Origin: Mesorhizobium sp. LMG 17147
GTDB lineage: Bacteria > Pseudomonadota > Alphaproteobacteria > Rhizobiales > Rhizobiaceae
Length of the DNA: 64,000 nt
Direction: 5' to 3'
Assembly: GCF_024297145.1 (NCBI RefSeq)
Contig: NZ_JANCTC010000023.1
Span: forward strand, 1-64,000
The position numbers and the translations under genes were made by a program. Positions within the stretch are counted from its first letter, which is position 1. Each line of letters opens with the position of its first letter. Under the pieces are notes generated by a model. The model had not been told where the DNA came from. It was given only the letters and a program-made list of their open reading frames with translations, and did no database searches. This document shows, in pieces, positions 17,910 to 27,468 of this stretch.

Positions 17910-19180
17910 GAATGAGTTCTCCGGCTAGGAGCTGTTGCAGCAGGGGTGGCTACATCGCCGGGGATCAAAGCCGCGAGACCTTCCGGCGGCGGCCAGTCGG
18001 CATCAGTCGAGGCCTCGGCGCCCGACGCATCCGAGGCCTCATCGGAGGGCCGACGGACCCAACCGTCGACAATGCGGGAGAGTTCTCGGCGCGGTCGCAT
18101 CGATCGCATTCGTCGAAGTGCGGCCTGTTCACTGCGAACCAAGCAAGCCGAACGCGGTGTCCTCGATCGAGGCCTTGATTGGGGGATGATCGACGATCTC
18201 TATATTGCTTTGAAGCAGGAAGTTCCGTCGCCATATGTGGTTATCCTGGCAGCCAGAATTGAGCGGTTGTCGCAAGCACCAAGGCGGTCGCAATGAGTGC
18301 AACGAGGCGGAAGTCTGATCGATGGCTGCGGTTCGATGGCCGCGCGATCGACAAAATTGAGGTGATGAGTTATCCCTTTTGAAGCCGTTGCTCCCAATTT
18401 TGGGATAAGGTGATTGCAGGCGGTCCCAGCAACGTCGGGCGGCCTTTTTGGTGATCGAATTCATGGGACGACACTCTCGGTCCGTGACGCATCTGCGAAT
18501 GACTGCGCAAGTTCCGTGCCATCAACGACAAATCTGGCTCTGCTGAGCGGGTGGTGGAGGCACGAGCGTGGGCTATCCCAAGAGCTTGCCGCAAGGTTGT
18601 TCGAAGTTGAGGTGCCGGATAGACCGCAAATATGTCGGGCGGCCTGGGGTTGGCCAACACGAAGATGCGCAAGTTCAAAAGGACGAGCTGAACCCTTGCC
18701 GATATCCGTCCGAGGCTGATCTGGAGAAGGTCAAGAACTGCGTCTTGAAGGCTTCCGCCGCACCGGCAAATGCGAAGCCAAGGTGCTGGGCAAGATGGAC
18801 AGGGCCATCCAACCCGTCGACTGGACGCTCATGGCGTCGGTGTGGCTCTGTAGCTGGCGAGAAAAACGCCCTGCTGAAAGACAAAAGCTCGTGTGGCCGG
18901 CTCTGAAGGACGGCCAATGAGGCAGGCGAGGAGAGGCTATAGTCCATTCGTGTAGACTGATCTTGTCCCACGGAGGCGGCTAACCACCCCGCCAGACATC
19001 ATCGAGGGGAGCGCCACTAGGCTCACCCCAAGTGTTGGTCATTTCCACCTGGGTGACCTCGGCCAAGTCACCAAGCCGCTTAGCGCAAGCTTTCGAACTG
19101 GATGCTCCCCGGGCACATGATCGGCTAGCGATCCCACCAGTTGAGTTGCTCCAAGTCGGTGTCTAGCTTTCTACATTCTG
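17910..19180. other. 1.27-kb region without a supportable gene
   Basis: Many short overlapping frames on both strands (for example around 17946-18296 and 18568-18906), none with a domain I recognise. Base composition and broken frames suggest remnants of mobile or accessory DNA. The P450 control region begins right after it. Confidence 0.35.
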
Positions 19181-19196
19181 TGTCCGACGCTGGACA
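19181..19196. promoter_or_regulatory. NifA upstream activator site for the P450 operon
   Basis: TGT-CCGACGCTGG-ACA, a perfect TGT-N10-ACA, about 85-100 bp upstream of the -24 element. Confidence 0.82.
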
Positions 19197-19279
19197 AGAA
19201 TGTTGCAATCCCGACCAGCAAGTCAGCGCAGGCGCCACCTGCTGCCCAGCAAACAGCAAGGATTATCGAAAGACGAATT

Positions 19280-19295
19280 CGGCACGGAGCTTGCA
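19280..19295 (+). promoter_or_regulatory. Sigma-54 promoter of the P450 operon
   Basis: CGGCACG-GAGC-TTGCA matches the consensus at all positions except the first. It predicts a transcript start at about 19306, directly before the first ATG of the P450 frame. Confidence 0.88.
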
Positions 19296-19306
19296 CCAAC
19301 GATTGC

Positions 19307-20572
19307 ATGCAAATGCCGACAGCATCTCATGAACGGTCTCTCGATTCTGGCGCGGTTAAATCGCGGCCGGTTCCAGATCATGTCCCGCCCGAAATGGTGA
19401 GGGACTTCAACCTGTTTACGTCGCCCGGCATGTTGCCGACCGCTAACGGGGATCCGCATGCAGCGGTTGCTTGCATTCATGCCGGGCCTCCGATCTTTTA
19501 TTCAACCAGCAACACGCGCGACGGTCGGGGTACCTGGGTCATCACTCGCGCGAGCGACCAGCGCCGGGTGCTGCAGGACACCGAAACGTTTTCCAGCCAT
19601 CGCAGCATCTTCGCCTCTGTGCTCGGCGAGAGCTGGCCGATGATCCCGCTTGAGCTCGATCCGCCATTCCACGGTGTTTTTCGCTCACTGCTCAATCCGC
19701 TGCTTTCGCCAAAGCGGGTAATGGCATTGGAGCCGGCTGTCCGGGAACGAGCGATCAAGCTGATCGACAGGATCGCCGCATCAGGCACGAGCTGCGACAT
19801 CATGAAGGATTTTGCAGTTCCGTTCGCGGTCAATATCTTCCTTCGCTTTATTGGGCTTTCGGACGACGGACTAGAAACATTTGTCGGCTGGGCTAGAGAT
19901 CTGCTCCACGGCGATAAGGAGCAACGACCACCCGCAGCCCGGACGATCGTGGCCTTCATCGACGAACTTGCCACCGAGCGCCGCAAGGAGCCGGTCGATG
20001 ATTTCATGACCTTCATCGTGAAGGCAAAGGTCGAGGGCCGTCTGCTCAGTGACGAAGAAGTCCGTGGCATCGGCGTGCTTGTGTTTGTCGCGGGGCTCGA
20101 CACGGTCTCAGCAGCCATATGCTTCGACTTGGCCCATCTCGCGCGCAACCCCAAAGATCAGGAATTGCTACGAAGCGAACCGGACCGGACTGCCGTCGCT
20201 GCGGAAGAATTGCTGCGCGCCTATTCGACCATTCAGATGATCCGAGTGGCAACGAAGGATGTCGACTTCAAAGGCGCGCCGATCCGCAAGGGAGACTATG
20301 TTTCCTGTGCCACGATGATTGCCAATCGTGACCCGGCGGAATTCGAATGCCCGAATGAGATCGATCTGGCGCGCGAGGACAACCGGCACGCTGCCTTTGG
20401 CTATGGTCCCCATCGTTGTCTTGGCTCACACCTTGCCCGGCGGGAGATTGTCATTGGCCTGGAGGAGTGGCTGGCGCGCATCCCAGCCTTTCGGATCAAG
20501 ACAGGGACTGAACCTATCACCTTCGGCGGCCATGTGTTCGGGATCGAGAATCTGATCCTGGACTGGTCCTGA
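19307..20572 (+). CDS. Cytochrome P450 (CYP127-like)
   Basis: 421 aa, soluble bacterial class. I-helix AGLDTVSA, ExxR as EELLR, and the heme-binding loop [17 protein letters not shown] with the thiolate ligand at Cys371. First gene of an operon with a ferredoxin-SnoaL fusion, a double SDR and an LLM oxidoreductase, resembling the y4vG-J set of Sinorhizobium fredii NGR234, known to me as a NifA-linked locus. The substrate is unknown. The predicted sigma-54 transcript begins almost at the ATG (19307; second ATG 19313), so the message would be leaderless unless translation starts later, for example at 19394. Confidence 0.9.
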   Translation: MQMPTASHERSLDSGAVKSRPVPDHVPPEMVRDFNLFTSPGMLPTANGDPHAAVACIHAGPPIFYSTSNTRDGRGTWVITRASDQRRVLQDTETFSSHRSIFASVLGESWPMIPLELDPPFHGVFRSLLNPLLSPKRVMALEPAVRERAIKLIDRIAASGTSCDIMKDFAVPFAVNIFLRFIGLSDDGLETFVGWARDLLHGDKEQRPPAARTIVAFIDELATERRKEPVDDFMTFIVKAKVEGRLLSDEEVRGIGVLVFVAGLDTVSAAICFDLAHLARNPKDQELLRSEPDRTAVAAEELLRAYSTIQMIRVATKDVDFKGAPIRKGDYVSCATMIANRDPAEFECPNEIDLAREDNRHAAFGYGPHRCLGSHLARREIVIGLEEWLARIPAFRIKTGTEPITFGGHVFGIENLILDWS

Positions 20573-20601
20573 AGTTTCAGCCAACGACATTGGAGTTCGC
20601 T

Positions 20602-21450
20602 ATGCGTGTCGTCGTACATAAAGCCAGATGCCAGGGTCATGCGCGCTGCTGGGCGCGGGCGCCGAGAGTCTTCAAGCTTGATGACGCCGGCTACATCTTG
20701 CCCGGTGATATTGATGTTGCCGATGGGGAGCAACTGCTTGCCTCAAAAGGGGTACGAGCCTGCCCCGAACAAGCTCTGGAAGTTGACGAGCCCCCCGCTA
20801 ACTCAGTTGTAGAGAGAGACACACGCAAAGTGCAGACTGGCATCGGGAAGGATAAAACAATCATACAATTCGCGACAGACCCTGTCGACCACGCGAAAAT
20901 TACCGAACTGCGTGACCGAGAGGCGATCCGCAACTGCCTGTATCGGTACTGCCGCGGGATAGACCGCGCCGATGAGGCGGCGCTGCGTAGCGCATACTGG
21001 CCCGAAGCGTATGACAGGCACGGTCCCTATTGCGGACCGGCAGAGGACTTCATCCAATTTGCTCTCGGTCTGCCGGGGCACCGTAATATCCATCAAATCA
21101 CGAACAGCCTGATCGACTTCATCAGTTCAGCAGAGGCCGCGGTCGAGAGCTATTTCACCGCGCTGCAACGCGGACCGGATACAGACCAAGAAATACGTCA
21201 GACGCTGCTTTGCGGCCGTTACTGCGATCTGTTTCAGAAGAGGCAGGACGAGTGGCGAATTGCGGAACGGACAGTCGTCTACGATTGGGTTGAGGAGCAA
21301 ATCCCGCCAGCGATTCTTGAGGCAGATAGGTTCGGCCGGCGACAGCCGATTGGAGCACCACATCCAGACGATCCCATCTACCAGTTGCTCAAGGGTCACA
21401 TCCCCACCGACCAAGATGGCGTCGAGGGTCCCCAACTGGGAGCTGCATAA
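20602..21450 (+). CDS. Ferredoxin fused to a SnoaL-like domain
   Basis: 282 aa from [10 protein letters not shown]. Residues 1-65 form a P450-type ferredoxin: [19 protein letters not shown], then [11 protein letters not shown]. Three cysteines in C-x5-C...CP suggest a [3Fe-4S] cluster, the usual donor for bacterial P450s. After a linker, residues ~95-230 ([62 protein letters not shown]) resemble SnoaL-like/NTF2-fold ring hydroxylases or cyclases. GGAG lies 6 bases before the ATG; a TTG at 20590 is possible. It begins 29 bp after the P450. Confidence 0.85.
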   Translation: MRVVVHKARCQGHARCWARAPRVFKLDDAGYILPGDIDVADGEQLLASKGVRACPEQALEVDEPPANSVVERDTRKVQTGIGKDKTIIQFATDPVDHAKITELRDREAIRNCLYRYCRGIDRADEAALRSAYWPEAYDRHGPYCGPAEDFIQFALGLPGHRNIHQITNSLIDFISSAEAAVESYFTALQRGPDTDQEIRQTLLCGRYCDLFQKRQDEWRIAERTVVYDWVEEQIPPAILEADRFGRRQPIGAPHPDDPIYQLLKGHIPTDQDGVEGPQLGAA

Positions 21451-21598
21451 GTGGGTAGAAATGGAGGATGAGCGCCCTACGGGAACGACATCTGTGTGGG
21501 GCCGCAACTGGCGGTCACTGCAACGATTTGGCTCGGCCCTTCATTCCGCCCAAGGTTGATGGGCTGAGATCACAAGCGGTCATCGTGGAGAAGCTCTC

Positions 21599-23200
21599 GT
21601 GAAACTGGCAGCACGCACCGTAATCATCACAGGCGCTGCGGGCGGGATCGGCCGTGCCCTGGTCGATATCCTTGCCGCGGACGGAGACACTGTAGTTGCG
21701 GTGGACCTTCCGGGCAGTGGTGTGGTTGAACTGGCTCGGGATCTCGGGTCGCCGCACGTCGGTCTGGAGTGCGATGTGTCGCGAGAGAAGGACATGCTCT
21801 CACTTTTCGGCCAGGTCGAAGCACGGTTCGCGCAAATCGATGTCCTCATCAACAATGCGGCGGTTGGACCCACGATGGATAGGATCATCGACACCGCTGT
21901 CGATACCTTCCGACGCGGCGTGACAGTGAACCTTATTGGGCCATTCGTTATGGCCCGGGAAGCGGCGCGGCGCATGAAGCCGGGCGGTGCGATCGTCAAT
22001 GTGGCTTCGATGGCGGGCGTGGTCGGCAATCCCAGGCGCAACGCCTACGCAGCCTCGAAAGCTGGCGTGATCTCGTTGACAAAGTCCCTTGCATGCGAGT
22101 GGGCTATGCGAGGAATCCGCGTCACGGCGGTGGCGCCGGGCTCCGTCCGCACCCCAATGGTCACAGAACTGGCACGCGCTGGCAAAATGGACCTCGCGGC
22201 GATACGCCGCCGCGTGCCGATGGGGCGCTTGGCTCGCCCCGACGAGATCGCCAGGGTCGTGCGTTTTCTGAGCAGCACGCAGGCGCGCTACATCACCGGC
22301 TCGGTGCTGGCAGTCGACGGAGGCTGGATGTCATTCAACCAGCCGGGGGATGCTCACCCGCCGGTGGATGGTGCGCTCCAAGCCGAGCTCTCCTGTCCGG
22401 CCGAATGCACAGATGCGCGAATCGTGCTCGTCACCGGTGGCGCAAAAAGCATTGGCGCGGCCGTCGCTCGCCGCTTTGCCGCGAACGGCGACACCGTCGT
22501 GATTGCTGATAAAGATGGCACTGCAGCGGCAGAGCTGGCTACATCGCTCCCCGGCAAGCATCTGGCGAAATCGCTGGACGTGGCCGTCGAGAGCGATGTG
22601 GTGTCGATGTTCGAAGAACTGAGGGGACGCTTCGGGTATATCGATGTTCTGGTCAATAGTGCTGATACCGCCGACAGGATTGTGCCTGCGATCGAGCAAC
22701 TGTCGAAACAGCTCGAACACGTCCTGGATGTCAACCTTACCGGCGCCTTCACCTGCGCGCGCGAAGCGATCAAGGCTATGCGCCCGGGCGGCGTGATCCT
22801 CAATCTCGGGTCGATCGACAGCTTTCTGCCGTTCGCGCCGCGCCATGCCTACGGCGCCTCCAAGGCGGGGATGGATATGCTGACCCGTTGCATGGCGGCC
22901 GAACTCGGGCCGGTCGGAATTCGGACAGCCACCGTCGCTCCTGGCCACATCCGCACGCCCGCACTTGCTCAGTTGGCCAAAGCCGGCCGCATCGACCTGG
23001 CAGCAATCGGACGACGCATCCCCATGGGCAGGATGGGACGGCCAGAAGACGTCGCAGATGCATCGTTCTTCCTTGCTTCGTCTGACGCCTCATACATCAA
23101 CGGCTCGATCCTCTACGTGGACGGCGGCTGGACCTCGTTCGGTGATGCGGGAAACGCCAGCGAACTCTATGACGAATGTTTTGCGGAGGCCGCAGGTTAA
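21599..23200 (+). CDS. Tandem short-chain dehydrogenase/reductase fusion
   Basis: 533 aa containing two complete SDR modules. Module 1: ITGAAGGIGRA near residue 10, Ser/Tyr/Lys with YAASKAG (Tyr about 150, Lys about 154), ending AVDGGWMSF. Module 2: TGGAKSIGAAVA near 279, YGASKAG (Tyr about 418), ending YVDGGWTSF. Each has a Rossmann nucleotide motif and the active-site Y-x3-K, so both look catalytic. It starts with GTG behind GGAG, 148 bp after the ferredoxin fusion. It probably oxidises or reduces the P450 product. Confidence 0.9.
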   Translation: MKLAARTVIITGAAGGIGRALVDILAADGDTVVAVDLPGSGVVELARDLGSPHVGLECDVSREKDMLSLFGQVEARFAQIDVLINNAAVGPTMDRIIDTAVDTFRRGVTVNLIGPFVMAREAARRMKPGGAIVNVASMAGVVGNPRRNAYAASKAGVISLTKSLACEWAMRGIRVTAVAPGSVRTPMVTELARAGKMDLAAIRRRVPMGRLARPDEIARVVRFLSSTQARYITGSVLAVDGGWMSFNQPGDAHPPVDGALQAELSCPAECTDARIVLVTGGAKSIGAAVARRFAANGDTVVIADKDGTAAAELATSLPGKHLAKSLDVAVESDVVSMFEELRGRFGYIDVLVNSADTADRIVPAIEQLSKQLEHVLDVNLTGAFTCAREAIKAMRPGGVILNLGSIDSFLPFAPRHAYGASKAGMDMLTRCMAAELGPVGIRTATVAPGHIRTPALAQLAKAGRIDLAAIGRRIPMGRMGRPEDVADASFFLASSDASYINGSILYVDGGWTSFGDAGNASELYDECFAEAAG

Positions 23201-23337
23201 TTGCCAGGCCTTCGCAGGCGACCGGCCGAGCATTATGAAGCCTCGGCTCCACGACGCACCCGAGGTGCTTGAGATCCAAGCATGTGCATGCCGAGCACAT
23301 TCCCGGTCGGCTGACGTGTCTATAACGAGGAGAAATC

Positions 23338-24390
23338 ATGGAATTTGCCACGTTCATTCTGGCCGCCCAGCGTGGCTATCACCAATCCTCAGAAAGCGTC
23401 ATCCGCAACTCCATCGAACAGGCCGTCGCTTCGGAGCAGGCTGGGTTCAACACCGCGTGGTTTGCTGAGCACCACTTCAACAATTACAGCCTCATACCAT
23501 CCCCGCTGATGATGGTGGCGCACTGCGCCGGCTTGACAAGCACGATTCGCCTGGGCACTGCCGTCTGCGTGCTGCCGCTTTACCAACCGCAGCGCCTGCT
23601 GTCCGAGATCGGCTTCGCCGACATCGTTGCGAACGGCCGTCTCGAGCTCGGCGTAGGCTTGGGATACCAGCAGTTCGAGTTCGAACGGTTCGGCGTGGAC
23701 ATCAATGAGGCGCCGGCCGTCTTTTCGGAATACCTGGACATCATTCTCAAGGGCCTCAACCAAAACGTCTTCGAACACGACGGCCAGTATGAGAAGATCC
23801 CCCCAACAGCGATTTCGGTCCGCACAGTCCAGCAGCCGACGCCGCCTATCTGGATCGCTGGCGGAGCCGCACGGATGGCTCGGGCCTACCGCGACGGGCA
23901 CAATTTTTTTGTCACAGCCTTCCACGACGGCTTAGAGACTTTGACCACACTGCGTGAATCAGTCGAGAGGGCGGCGGCATCCGAGGAAAAGAACGTCACC
24001 GACGTCAAGATATCGCTGCTGCGCTGCTGCTATGCCAGCCACGACGAGTTGGAGATCAACAGCTATCTCGACAATGCCCGCTTCCAGCGCCGGCTTTCTG
24101 AAGCCCTGCATCAGCGCCGCCAACAGAGCCACGATGGCTATCTGCTGCAGGAGACACCGACCCAGCAGGATCTGTCCTTCGACACCATGCGCAAAAATTT
24201 GCCGATTGGCAGCGTAAATCGCGTGATTGATCGCCTGCTGGAAGAGATCGATATCTTGAAACCGGACCAGATCGCAGTTCAGACTCAATTGGGCGACTTC
24301 GACCAAAAGACGATGCTGCGCCAGATCGAGCTCTGGGGCGACAAGATCATCCCTGCGGTCAACAAGGCGCTTTGTCATGCCGGAAGCTGA
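23338..24390 (+). CDS. LLM-class flavin-dependent oxidoreductase
   Basis: 350 aa of the bacterial luciferase-like fold: EFATFILAAQRGYHQSS at the N-terminus, FNTAWFAEHHFNNYSLIPSP, then IRLGTAVCVLPLYQPQRLLSEI and GRLELGVGLGYQQFEFERFG. These enzymes use FMNH2 or F420 and O2 for monooxygenation. Fourth gene of the P450 operon, 137 bp after the SDR fusion, with GAGGAG before the ATG. Its end overlaps the start of nifQ. Confidence 0.9.
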   Translation: MEFATFILAAQRGYHQSSESVIRNSIEQAVASEQAGFNTAWFAEHHFNNYSLIPSPLMMVAHCAGLTSTIRLGTAVCVLPLYQPQRLLSEIGFADIVANGRLELGVGLGYQQFEFERFGVDINEAPAVFSEYLDIILKGLNQNVFEHDGQYEKIPPTAISVRTVQQPTPPIWIAGGAARMARAYRDGHNFFVTAFHDGLETLTTLRESVERAAASEEKNVTDVKISLLRCCYASHDELEINSYLDNARFQRRLSEALHQRRQQSHDGYLLQETPTQQDLSFDTMRKNLPIGSVNRVIDRLLEEIDILKPDQIAVQTQLGDFDQKTMLRQIELWGDKIIPAVNKALCHAGS

Positions 24391-25004
24391 AGCCGGCCGT
24401 TACGATGATGGCTGCCTATCCACGCGCGCAATGGCGTGGGTCCGAGCTAGGAAGGAGCTTCGATCAGCATGTGCTGCCCTGCGTGCTTTCGCGTTCGCTT
24501 GAGGAGGTCCAGGCGGGCGAGGTGTTGGCGACGGAGGGGACAGGCCTTTCGTCTGTCGAATTGCGTGATGTCTTGGCCGCAACTTTCCCGTCTACCTCCA
24601 GCAGCGTATTCGCTTTGGAGGAGTTGAGCGAGCCCGAGCCGGAACTGGAAGAGGAGCTGCTGCGCCGGCTGCTGCTAGCGCATGCTGCGCCGGGCGACCC
24701 GGCGAGCGCCCGCTTGGCCAAGATCATCGCCCGGCGTGCGATGCGCACGGACCATCTTTGGCGGGATCTTGGCCTCTCAAATCGCGCTGAGCTCAGCCGC
24801 CTGCTTGCCAGACATTTTCCCGCGCTGGCGGCAGGCAACACAAAAAACATGAAATGGAAAAAGTACTTTTACCGCAAGCTGTGTGAGGCCGAAGGCTTTT
24901 CGTCATGCACTGCACCCAGTTGTCGGGAATGCCATGACTTCGAAAGCTGCTTCGGCCCGGAGGAAGTTGAGAGTCGCCTCTCGCCGACCAGGAATGTCGG
25001 TTAG
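24372..25004 (+). CDS. nifQ: NifQ, molybdenum donor for FeMo-co
   Basis: 210 aa. The C-terminal metal motif of NifQ is complete: CTAPSCRECHDFESC (C-x4-C-x2-C-x5-C), preceded by MKWKKYFYRKLCEAEGF. NifQ carries a Mo-Fe-S cluster and hands molybdenum to NifEN/NifH. The chosen ATG overlaps the LLM gene by 19 bases and has AAGG upstream; MMAAYPR at 24405 is an alternative start. The 3' end overlaps the convergent rpoN end by 4 bases. Confidence 0.9.
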   Translation: MSCRKLKPAVTMMAAYPRAQWRGSELGRSFDQHVLPCVLSRSLEEVQAGEVLATEGTGLSSVELRDVLAATFPSTSSSVFALEELSEPEPELEEELLRRLLLAHAAPGDPASARLAKIIARRAMRTDHLWRDLGLSNRAELSRLLARHFPALAAGNTKNMKWKKYFYRKLCEAEGFSSCTAPSCRECHDFESCFGPEEVESRLSPTRNVG

Positions 25005-26434
25005 TCACTTCGCTTGATCGCAGCTGCGGACAAACGCTTTTCGCGGCGCCGTCGTATGGAGGAAGGGATGTTCATCGCCTCGCGATATTTGGTGACGGTA
25101 CGGCGAGCGACATCGATGCCGGTCTCCTTGAGCTGAGCAACGATGTCTTCGTCGGAATGTACCTTGTCGAGCGATTCTTCGGCTATGATTGCCTTGATCC
25201 GATGGCGGACAGCTTTGGCGGAGTGCGCGTCGCCGCCCTCGCAGGATGCGATTGGCGCCGCGAAAAAATACTTCAGCTCGAACACCCCGCGCGGAGTCAA
25301 CATGTACCTGTTCGAAGTCACCCGGCTTACCGTCGACTCGTGCATGTCGATCTCGTGAGCGACATTTCTGAGATAGAGAGGCCGCAGATGGGCGGCGCCG
25401 TGTTTCAAAAAGTCATCCTGCTGGCGCACGATTTCGGTCGCAACCTTAAGGATCGTATTAGCGCGCTGCTTGAGACTGCTGATCAGCCAGTTCCCTTTTT
25501 CCTGGCAATGGTCGAGAAACGCTTTGCCTTCCGGATTTTGCTTGGTCAGCTGCTTGATTTCGGCGACATAGGTTTGGTTAATCAACACTTTGGGCAGCGT
25601 GGCCGGATCAAGCTCCACCCGCCATCCACCTTCGGACGAGGGCATTACCCAGACGTCCGGTACGATGGTTTCCGGCGTCCCGGACTGGAACCGGTCTCCA
25701 GGCTTGGGATCGAGCGCGCGGATTTCGTTCCTCATGTCGAGGAGATCCTCCTCGTCGACTCCGCAACGCTGCTTCAATCCCTGAAAATCCCCCCGTGCAA
25801 GCATCTCGAGATTGGCGACCAAAGCTGCCATAGCCGGGTCGAACCGGTCTTGCTGGCGCAGCTGAATCTCCAGGCATTCGCTGAGAGTTCGCGCAAAAAT
25901 CCCCGGCGGATCAAATTGCTGCAAGATTCCGATGACCCGTTCCACATCAGCTTGCCGAACGTTTAACCTCCCGGCCAGATCGAAAAGGTTTACCTGAAGA
26001 TAGCCAGTGTCCTCCAGATGGGCGGCGAGCTGTCCGGCAATCAGCCGCTCCTGGGGGGTGAACGGGGTGAGGGCGACCTGGCGGGCGACATGGTCGTGCA
26101 ATGTTTCGGTGTGGGCGGTAAACTCCTCGACGGCAGGTCGATCGTTGCCGCTACTGCGTTGCGACTTCCATTGCCCGCGCCCGCCAGACGGCCCGCCAAT
26201 GGGCGATTCGCCGATTTCGCTTCTGCTTTGACTGCTCCGCTGATCCTCCCCTGGCAGCGGCGAAACGTCGTCAAACGGGTCAGGCTTCAAAACGGGGTTC
26301 TTCTCGAGTGCCTGCTCCACGAGCTGATGGAGTTCAGTATGCGTCAATCGCAGCAAGCGAATAGCTTCAATGGCTTGAGGCGATAAGACCATACGTTGCT
26401 TCTGGCGTTGAAGCAGGCTTGCTGAGAGATGCAT
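25001..26434 (-). CDS. rpoN: RpoN, sigma-54 factor (symbiotic copy)
   Basis: 477 aa. N-terminal region I is Gln/Leu-rich (SASLLQRQKQRMVLSPQAIEAIRLL) and contacts the activator. The core-binding middle region follows. The RpoN box ARRTVTKYRE lies near the C-terminus, preceded by the helix-turn-helix MHESTVSRVTSNRYM. It recognises the -24/-12 promoters listed here. It sits 69 bp downstream of the peroxiredoxin gene on the same strand, the same pairing as rpoN2-prxS of Rhizobium etli, so it is probably co-transcribed and NifA-dependent. Confidence 0.95.
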   Translation of the reverse strand: MHLSASLLQRQKQRMVLSPQAIEAIRLLRLTHTELHQLVEQALEKNPVLKPDPFDDVSPLPGEDQRSSQSRSEIGESPIGGPSGGRGQWKSQRSSGNDRPAVEEFTAHTETLHDHVARQVALTPFTPQERLIAGQLAAHLEDTGYLQVNLFDLAGRLNVRQADVERVIGILQQFDPPGIFARTLSECLEIQLRQQDRFDPAMAALVANLEMLARGDFQGLKQRCGVDEEDLLDMRNEIRALDPKPGDRFQSGTPETIVPDVWVMPSSEGGWRVELDPATLPKVLINQTYVAEIKQLTKQNPEGKAFLDHCQEKGNWLISSLKQRANTILKVATEIVRQQDDFLKHGAAHLRPLYLRNVAHEIDMHESTVSRVTSNRYMLTPRGVFELKYFFAAPIASCEGGDAHSAKAVRHRIKAIIAEESLDKVHSDEDIVAQLKETGIDVARRTVTKYREAMNIPSSIRRRREKRLSAAAIKRSD

Positions 26435-26503
26435 GTTGAACCGGTAATCTGCCGAGGAGGCTCTAGTGTGTGCTGGGGTTGTGTGAGACTTGCCACTTCT
26501 GGG

Positions 26504-27037
26504 TCATGCCGCCGCCTTCAGTTTGTCGAGAACGTTTTGCGGGGATGAAACGCCATAGGGGTCCGTCTCGCAGTTGTCACAGAAGCCTTCCTCCTCGAAC
26601 CACTGCTCCACCACGCCATCGTCGATCAGAGCGGCGTATCGCCAGGAGCGCATTCCAAAGCCCAGATTGTCCTTCGCGACCAGCATGCCCATCTTGCGCG
26701 TGAACTCGCCCGACCCGTCTGGGATCAGCTCGATCTTCTGCAGCCCCAAGGACTTTCCCCACGCATTCATGACGAAAGCATCGTTGACTGAGACGCAGTA
26801 GATCGCGTCAATTCGCAGTTCCAGAAATTGATCATAGAGTTTTTCGAAATCGGGCAGTTGGAAGGTCGAGCAGGTCGGGGTGAAGGCGCCAGGCAGCGAG
26901 AACAGGATAACGCGCTTGCCCCCGAAATAATCGTCGGAGGTCTTGTTCTCCCACCGATAAGGATTTGGCCCCCCGATCGACTCATCGCGAACACGCGTGC
27001 GAAAGGTCACGAGAGGAACGTTCTTTCTATCGGTCAT
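26504..27037 (-). CDS. prxS: Peroxiredoxin (Prx5 type, PrxS-like)
   Basis: 177 aa. The peroxidatic Cys lies in FSLPGAFTPTCSTFQLPDFEKLYDQF. A short C-terminal extension holds FCDNCETDPYGVSSPQNVL. PrxS of R. etli is a nodule peroxiredoxin co-transcribed with rpoN2, matching this arrangement. It would reduce peroxides made in bacteroids. GGGAG lies 8 bases before the ATG. The promoter is about 270 bp upstream. Confidence 0.92.
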   Translation of the reverse strand: MTDRKNVPLVTFRTRVRDESIGGPNPYRWENKTSDDYFGGKRVILFSLPGAFTPTCSTFQLPDFEKLYDQFLELRIDAIYCVSVNDAFVMNAWGKSLGLQKIELIPDGSGEFTRKMGMLVAKDNLGFGMRSWRYAALIDDGVVEQWFEEEGFCDNCETDPYGVSSPQNVLDKLKAAA

Positions 27038-27307
27038 TGATTTGCTCCCAGGCCAAAGTGGTACGGTGCATTTTTCGGTTAAACTGAAGCGGCATCGACT
27101 TCGGTGGACAGTTCCGGCAGCCTTTCGCCCTGGCGTGGTTGCCTCGGACCAGTCTTGTGCAAGACCGCCCCCGAGCAGGGACGTTTAACGGCGACGAGCT
27201 TCCAGTTTTCCGCGGGGACGGGGAATGTTTGCTCGCGTGCTTTATCGAGCTTTGAGAGGTAGGCATGGTCTCCAACCGTGGTTTTGACTGCGTTCAAGCG
27301 ACCGAGT
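27038..27307. other. Long leader between the prxS promoter and gene
   Basis: About 260 bases lie between the predicted sigma-54 transcript start (about 27298) and the prxS ATG. Minus-strand frames cross it (27079-27324 and 27027-27275), but neither resembles a known protein. An untranslated leader or a lost gene are both possible. Confidence 0.35.
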
Positions 27308-27323
27308 CGCAAGCGCCATGCCA
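27308..27323 (-). promoter_or_regulatory. Sigma-54 promoter of prxS-rpoN
   Basis: Minus-strand TGGCATG-GCGC-TTGCG with correct GG-N10-GC spacing. Confidence 0.75.
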
Positions 27324-27452
27324 ATTGACCCCATGCCTTGGGTTCACTTCGGTTTTTGCAGCAACTTTCGTGTTGTGCAGTAATGCCGGTCGATATTATT
27401 GCTCAAGCAGCACTGGAAATTGGGTGGGACTCCGTTCGGCAAACCCGGCCTT

Positions 27453-27468
27453 TGTCCGAAGCCGGACA
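27453..27468. promoter_or_regulatory. NifA upstream activator site for prxS-rpoN
   Basis: TGT-CCGAAGCCGG-ACA, perfect TGT-N10-ACA, 130 bp upstream of the -24 element. Confidence 0.72.
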
